Assembly: GCA_003645735.1 (NCBI GenBank)
Contig: QNBQ01000032.1
Span: forward strand, 1 to 9,894
Direction of reading: 5' to 3'
DNA from: Candidatus Poribacteria bacterium
GTDB lineage: Bacteria > Poribacteria > WGA-4E > B28-G17
Length of the DNA: 9,894 nucleotides
The notes below the pieces were generated by a model. The model was not told the origin of the DNA and made no database searches. It was given only the letters and a program-made list of their open reading frames with translations. Positions 5,861 to 9,894 of this stretch are shown here, in pieces. Positions within the stretch are counted from its first letter, which is position 1, and each line of letters begins with the position of its first letter. A program made the position numbers and the translations under genes.

Positions 5861-8800
5861 CTCACCCTCACCCCGCCGTCCCAGCGGGCCGAAAAACCCG
5901 CCAAAGGGAGAGGCCCGACGGAGATCGCCGGTCATCTCCCGCCTAAACCGACCAAGGCAAAGGCTAAATGGGAAAGGGCCCTCATAAGCAACAGGATAAG
6001 GGCGATCGCGGTCGACCCAGAAAACATCTGGATAGGCACCGATAAGGGCGTCTCAAGGTTCATAAAAAGCGAGGGGAGATGGGTTCACTACACCAAATCG
6101 GACGGGCTTTCGAGCGATGTCATAAACGCCATAGCCGTGGACGGCGATACGGTCTGGTTCGCGACCGATGAGGGCGTCACGAGGTTCAACCCCAAAACCG
6201 GGTCGTGGCGGATCTACAGGAGCAAGGACGGGCTGGCCAGCGACAGGGTTCAATGCATAGCCGTGGACGGAAGCTACGTCTGGTTCGGCACGGACGGCGG
6301 GCTTAACAGATACGATAAGAGGATCGACAGCTGGGCCGTCAGGACGAAGAAGGAGGGCCTGCCCAGCGATAACATCACCGCCATAGCGGTCGACCAGGAA
6401 TACGTGTGGGTCGGGATGGGCAAAGAGAGGAAGGATTGGAGGATCAGGAGGTTCTGGGAGCCGAGGAGGAAGCCGGGCGAGGGGGGCGTCAGCAGGTATC
6501 ACAAGGCGACCGACTCCTGGAACAGCTACACGGCCAGGGACGGGCTTGTCGGCGAGGAGATAACGGCCATCGCGATAGACGAGGACTCCGTCTGGTTCGG
6601 CACCCGTAAATCGGGCATAAGCCTGTTCAGCAAGACCGACCAGGCCTTCGTCAAGGCCTTCTCCAAGGCCGACCTGCTCACAAGCGATATGATCACCGCG
6701 ATACTCGTGGACGGCAACCAGGTCTGGATCGCCACCGCAAACGGCGGCGTTCAGAGATACATCAAATCGGTCAACACCTGGATCAACTACCGCGCCAAGG
6801 ACGGAGGTCTGCCTAGCGATCACATCACCTGCATAGCCGTCGACGGCAACGACGTCTGGTTCGGCACCTACGAGAGCGGGGCTGTCAAGTTCAACAAGGT
6901 GACCGGCGAGTGGACGGTATACACGGTGGCCGATAGGATAGCCGACAACGACGTCAGGGATATAGACCTGGACGGGAACGGCTCCATCTGGATCGCCACC
7001 CCGAGCGGGCTCTCCCTCTTCGACCCCGAAAGCTCCTCCTGGAGGAACTTCGACAGGAAGGACGGCATGGTCTCCGACTACCTCACCTCCGTCCTGGTCA
7101 CCCCCGATGAGGTGTGGGTCGGAACAGAGAGGGGGGTTCAGGTTCTGGAGAGGAGATCGGGGATATGGAGGTTCTTCGGGAGCGTGGGCGGACGCGACCG
7201 GCCCTATGTGATGACGCTCTCGCTCATCGACGGCAAGGTTTGGGCCGGGCTTAGCGACGGGCTCGTCGAGCTGGAGGGCGGGAAGTGGAGGAGAATCGAG
7301 GCGTTTGACGGCAGGAGGGTAACTGCCATCGGGAAGTGGAGGGATGCGATCTGGGTCGGAACCGAGGAGGGGCTTTACAGGCTGGGGAGCGGCGATCCCC
7401 AAATCGTCCTCAAAGGACGGATCAGGTCGATCGCCCCCGACGGGGAGAGGATGTTCGTCGGGACGGTCGATGGGGTTTACGGGATAAACCCGGAGGGGAA
7501 GGCCGAGCTGATAGCGCCCGATCTCTGCGCCACGGCGATCCTGCCGGATAAGGCCGGGCTGTGGATCGGAACCCCGACCGGGCTGTTCCGGATGGGGGCC
7601 TCTGGAGAGCTCGAGAGGGTCGAGGGGATATCCTATCTGGTGAGGAGGATCGTCCGGGCCGGCGGATACCTCTATCTGGCGACGGACACGGGTTTGATAA
7701 GGTATGACCCGGATGGGGGGGCGATCGAGGCCTATAGGAACAGGTTCGACAGGGATCCGCTCCTCAACCCCGACGCCTTCGACATCCAGTTCGACGGCGA
7801 TTACATCTGGTTCAGCAACTGGGCGGGGACGCCCAACGGGTGTATCCTCAGATATCACCGCCCCACCGACACCTGGCGCAGGTTCACCAGGTTCGATATA
7901 TTCAAGGATCCGAAGGTCAGGGCGATGACGATCGTCAGGCGGATAACCGTCGACGGGGATTACGTCTGGTTTTCGACCGACAACGGCCTGCTGCGCTACG
8001 ATAAGGCGAGGGATCTGTGGGAGAGGTTCTCCAGGGAGACCGGGCTGCCGTCCGACGACGTGGATCTGGTGGTGCCCGCCGAAAATTACGTGTGGGTCTC
8101 CTATGAGAACCTGCAGGAGGTGACGAGGATAAGCAGGAACTCGGGCGAGGTCGAGTCGTTCGACCTGGGGTCGGGCCTCCCCTGGGACACGGTCGCCTAC
8201 ATCGCCGTCGACGGCGATCAGGTCTGGGTGGGCACCAGGATGAACGTCTTCAGGTATGACGCGTCGAAAGGGGAATGGAGGAAGTTCACGATCAGGGACG
8301 GGCTGGGGGGCCACGGGGCCAGGTGGATAGCGGCGGATGAGAGATATGTCTGGGTGGCCAGCGCCTGGACGAGGGACGGCGGCAGGCCGCTTTCGAGATA
8401 CGATAAGAAGACGGGCAGATGGGAGACCTTCTCGGAGGCCGACGTGCTGGCCGACGACGAGGTGGACAAGATCATCATCACCCCCGAGCACGTCTGGATA
8501 CTCTACGAGCCCTGGAGCGATGTCGGGATCACCGGCTACGACAGGAGGACGGGCGAGTGGTTCAGCGTCACGCCCAAGGGCGAGTGGGGGACGGGCGTGA
8601 TGGAGCTGTGCGAGGACGGCGATTACCTGTGGCTTGGGACCTTCAGCAGAGGGGTGATGAGGCTGCACATGACCTCGGGCACTTGGACCTCCTTCGACAG
8701 GAGGACGGGGCTGCTGCACGACCACGTCAACGAGAGGGCGCTCAAGGTGGACGATCGATACGTCTGGGTCGGAACCCCCTTCGGCATATGCAGGTATGAC

Positions 8801-9853
8801 AAGAAGCTGGAGTCCTGGACATACTTCGTGGCCGAAAAATCCCTGCTCGGCAGGGAGGTGAGGGCGCTGGCCGTTGACGACCGATACGTCTGGGTCGGCA
8901 CGACCTCGGGCCTCTCCCGATACGACAAGATCTACGGGGCCTGGGAGAACTATCGCCAGAGGGGAGGCAGACAGGAGATGAGGATCGGCGGCAGAAGGAT
9001 AAGGTGGTGGGAGCCCCCCTCCGAGGAAGGGTTGATCAACAACTGGGTCAACTGCCTGGCCGTTGACGACAGATACGTCTGGATAGGCACGCGCGAGGGG
9101 GTCAACAGATACGACAAGGTGGCCGACAGGTGGGACGGCTACAAGCGGGAAAACGGCCTGCCCGATGAGGATATAACCTCGATAGCCATCTCGGGCGGCG
9201 ATGTGTGGGTCGGGACCAACAGGGGGATAGGCAGGTTCCCCCGTAACTCCGACAACCCCAACGCCTGGGTCAGCTACACCTCGGGCATAGAGATAAAGCC
9301 GGGGGCTATCTCCAAGGAGTTCGCCGAAACGCTGGTCTCGGACGAGGTCTGGTGCATAGCGGTCGACGATAAATACGTCTGGGTCGGCACGAGGATGGGG
9401 GTGAGCAGGTATGACAAGCGGAGGGATATGTGGAAGACCTTCACGAAGGAGGATGGGCTGCCGGACGATAAGATCACGGCCATAGCCGCAGATGAGAGGT
9501 GGGTTTGGTTCGGCAGCGATAAGGGCGCCGCCGTTTACGACAAGCGGACGAAGGACTGGAGGACCTACACGACGAAGGACGGCCTCATAAGCGATAAGGT
9601 GACCTGCATAGCGATCGACGGCGATCTGATCTGGTTCGGCACCTACGACGCCGGCGTCAGCGTCTTCGACACGAAGAACAACTCCTGGAAGGGGTTCACG
9701 AAGGAGGACGGCCTGGCCCACAACACCGTCTACTCAATAGCGATCGACGGGCGTTACGTCTGGATAGGCACCCAGAGGGGCCTCTCCCGATACGACAAGA
9801 AAACCGGCTCCTGGACGACCTTCACCGAAACCCATTGGCCGGAGGATATCTGA
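5813..9853 (+). CDS. Giant lipoprotein made of 29 beta-propeller (Reg_prop/two-component-regulator-propeller-like) repeats
   Basis: The protein has 1346 residues. Residues 1-16 form a lipoprotein signal peptide (basic MKR, hydrophobic core, lipobox LLAGC with Cys16), so it should be lipid-anchored outside the inner membrane. Leu follows the Cys, so there is no Asp retention signal. Residues 17-60 are a Pro/Lys-rich linker. From residue 61 to the C-terminus the chain is propeller repeats of about 44 residues, with core wording AIAVDxxYVWVGTxxGvsRYDK, WxxYT and DGLxxDxIT. This resembles Reg_prop repeats of hybrid two-component sensors, but there is no kinase, transmembrane or DNA-binding domain here. 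The 29 units approximate four seven-bladed propellers plus one. Units about 9-14 are degenerate, and units 4, 19, 23 and 25 carry insertions. The gene is 18 bases after ftsY with a GAGGAG/GGTGAG Shine-Dalgarno. Ligand and function are unknown; a protein- or polysaccharide-binding scaffold or sensor is plausible. Confidence 0.93.
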   Translation: MKRLIPIFLIPLLAGCLTLTPPSQRAEKPAKGRGPTEIAGHLPPKPTKAKAKWERALISNRIRAIAVDPENIWIGTDKGVSRFIKSEGRWVHYTKSDGLSSDVINAIAVDGDTVWFATDEGVTRFNPKTGSWRIYRSKDGLASDRVQCIAVDGSYVWFGTDGGLNRYDKRIDSWAVRTKKEGLPSDNITAIAVDQEYVWVGMGKERKDWRIRRFWEPRRKPGEGGVSRYHKATDSWNSYTARDGLVGEEITAIAIDEDSVWFGTRKSGISLFSKTDQAFVKAFSKADLLTSDMITAILVDGNQVWIATANGGVQRYIKSVNTWINYRAKDGGLPSDHITCIAVDGNDVWFGTYESGAVKFNKVTGEWTVYTVADRIADNDVRDIDLDGNGSIWIATPSGLSLFDPESSSWRNFDRKDGMVSDYLTSVLVTPDEVWVGTERGVQVLERRSGIWRFFGSVGGRDRPYVMTLSLIDGKVWAGLSDGLVELEGGKWRRIEAFDGRRVTAIGKWRDAIWVGTEEGLYRLGSGDPQIVLKGRIRSIAPDGERMFVGTVDGVYGINPEGKAELIAPDLCATAILPDKAGLWIGTPTGLFRMGASGELERVEGISYLVRRIVRAGGYLYLATDTGLIRYDPDGGAIEAYRNRFDRDPLLNPDAFDIQFDGDYIWFSNWAGTPNGCILRYHRPTDTWRRFTRFDIFKDPKVRAMTIVRRITVDGDYVWFSTDNGLLRYDKARDLWERFSRETGLPSDDVDLVVPAENYVWVSYENLQEVTRISRNSGEVESFDLGSGLPWDTVAYIAVDGDQVWVGTRMNVFRYDASKGEWRKFTIRDGLGGHGARWIAADERYVWVASAWTRDGGRPLSRYDKKTGRWETFSEADVLADDEVDKIIITPEHVWILYEPWSDVGITGYDRRTGEWFSVTPKGEWGTGVMELCEDGDYLWLGTFSRGVMRLHMTSGTWTSFDRRTGLLHDHVNERALKVDDRYVWVGTPFGICRYDKKLESWTYFVAEKSLLGREVRALAVDDRYVWVGTTSGLSRYDKIYGAWENYRQRGGRQEMRIGGRRIRWWEPPSEEGLINNWVNCLAVDDRYVWIGTREGVNRYDKVADRWDGYKRENGLPDEDITSIAISGGDVWVGTNRGIGRFPRNSDNPNAWVSYTSGIEIKPGAISKEFAETLVSDEVWCIAVDDKYVWVGTRMGVSRYDKRRDMWKTFTKEDGLPDDKITAIAADERWVWFGSDKGAAVYDKRTKDWRTYTTKDGLISDKVTCIAIDGDLIWFGTYDAGVSVFDTKNNSWKGFTKEDGLAHNTVYSIAIDGRYVWIGTQRGLSRYDKKTGSWTTFTETHWPEDI
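5993..9850 (+). repeat. 29 tandem propeller-blade repeats (about 44 codons each)
   Basis: Dividing the protein at each (I/V)xxIAVDG-type strand gives 29 units, each about 130 bp except where loops are inserted. The best-preserved units lie near both ends (units 1-7 and 22-29). Neighbouring units 22, 23 and 24 share near-identical DNA around VDDRYVW(V/I)GT (8747, 8873 and 9062), pointing to fairly recent unit duplication. The last unit ends 8 residues after WTTFT with no separate C-terminal domain. Confidence 0.88.
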
Positions 9854-9856
9854 GCC

Positions 9857-9894
9857 ATGGGGACGGTTGAGTGGCTTGAAAAGCTGCCCCCCAA
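9857..9894 (+). CDS. Start of an unidentified downstream gene (cut by window edge)
   Basis: An ATG three bases after the propeller-gene stop opens a frame reading MGTVEWLEKLPP to the edge. GGAGG at 9841-9845, inside the end of the previous gene, is a possible Shine-Dalgarno, though its 11-base spacing is long. The tight spacing suggests the same operon. Twelve residues are too few to name a family. Confidence 0.5.
   Translation, partial: MGTVEWLEKLPP

Noticed and set aside
4838..5935. 365-codon minus-strand open frame over ftsY
   Set aside because: It is codon-aligned antisense to an unmistakable FtsY and runs past its end without any family signature.
6053..9721. 1222-codon minus-strand open frame
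   Set aside because: It is codon-aligned antisense to the propeller lipoprotein. Its repeats mirror the blade repeats and its openness follows from missing TTA/CTA/TCA codons.

Overview
The window is gene-dense bacterial DNA of moderately high G+C (roughly 60% by eye). It reads as two divergent operons leaving a 164-base control region at 4365-4528. Arginine is mostly AGG and isoleucine often ATA, while TTA, CTA and TCA codons are very rare. Shine-Dalgarno sites are strong and gaps between genes are 3-18 bases. FtsY, acylphosphatase and a lipobox-type lipoprotein show it is a bacterium. The AGG/ATA bias is common in thermophiles and in some uncultured phyla (Poribacteria-like genomes would fit), but the sequence does not settle the phylum.

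Left operon (minus strand, 4364 down to the left edge). Two tandem paralogues each begin with four beta/gamma-crystallin Greek-key motifs, then diverge. The first (2862-4364) carries a concanavalin-A-like/DUF1349-type domain. The second (1420-2850) carries a ThuA/glutamine-amidotransferase-like domain. They are followed 13 bases later by a flotillin-like SPFH membrane protein (1-1406, cut by the left edge). Its coiled-coil stalk is built of 22-residue repeats arranged in a larger A-A-B-C order. I do not recognise this three-gene combination as a described system. A calcium-linked membrane-microdomain or envelope module is a reasonable hypothesis but unproven.

Control region. Two near-consensus sigma-70-type promoters lie back to back, with TTGACA -35 boxes only 10 bp apart forming a 7-bp inverted repeat. 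The minus-strand promoter drives the crystallin-flotillin operon and the plus-strand promoter drives the right operon.

Right operon (plus strand, 4529 to the right edge). It encodes acylphosphatase (acyP), the signal-recognition-particle receptor FtsY (GTG start), a 1346-residue lipoprotein with 29 beta-propeller (Reg_prop-type) repeat units, and the first 12 codons of a further gene at the right edge. The operon pairs membrane-protein targeting with a large, probably surface- or periplasm-exposed scaffold. No RNA genes, insertion sequences, CRISPR arrays or convincing terminators were seen, and there is no gene-free stretch above 300 bases.
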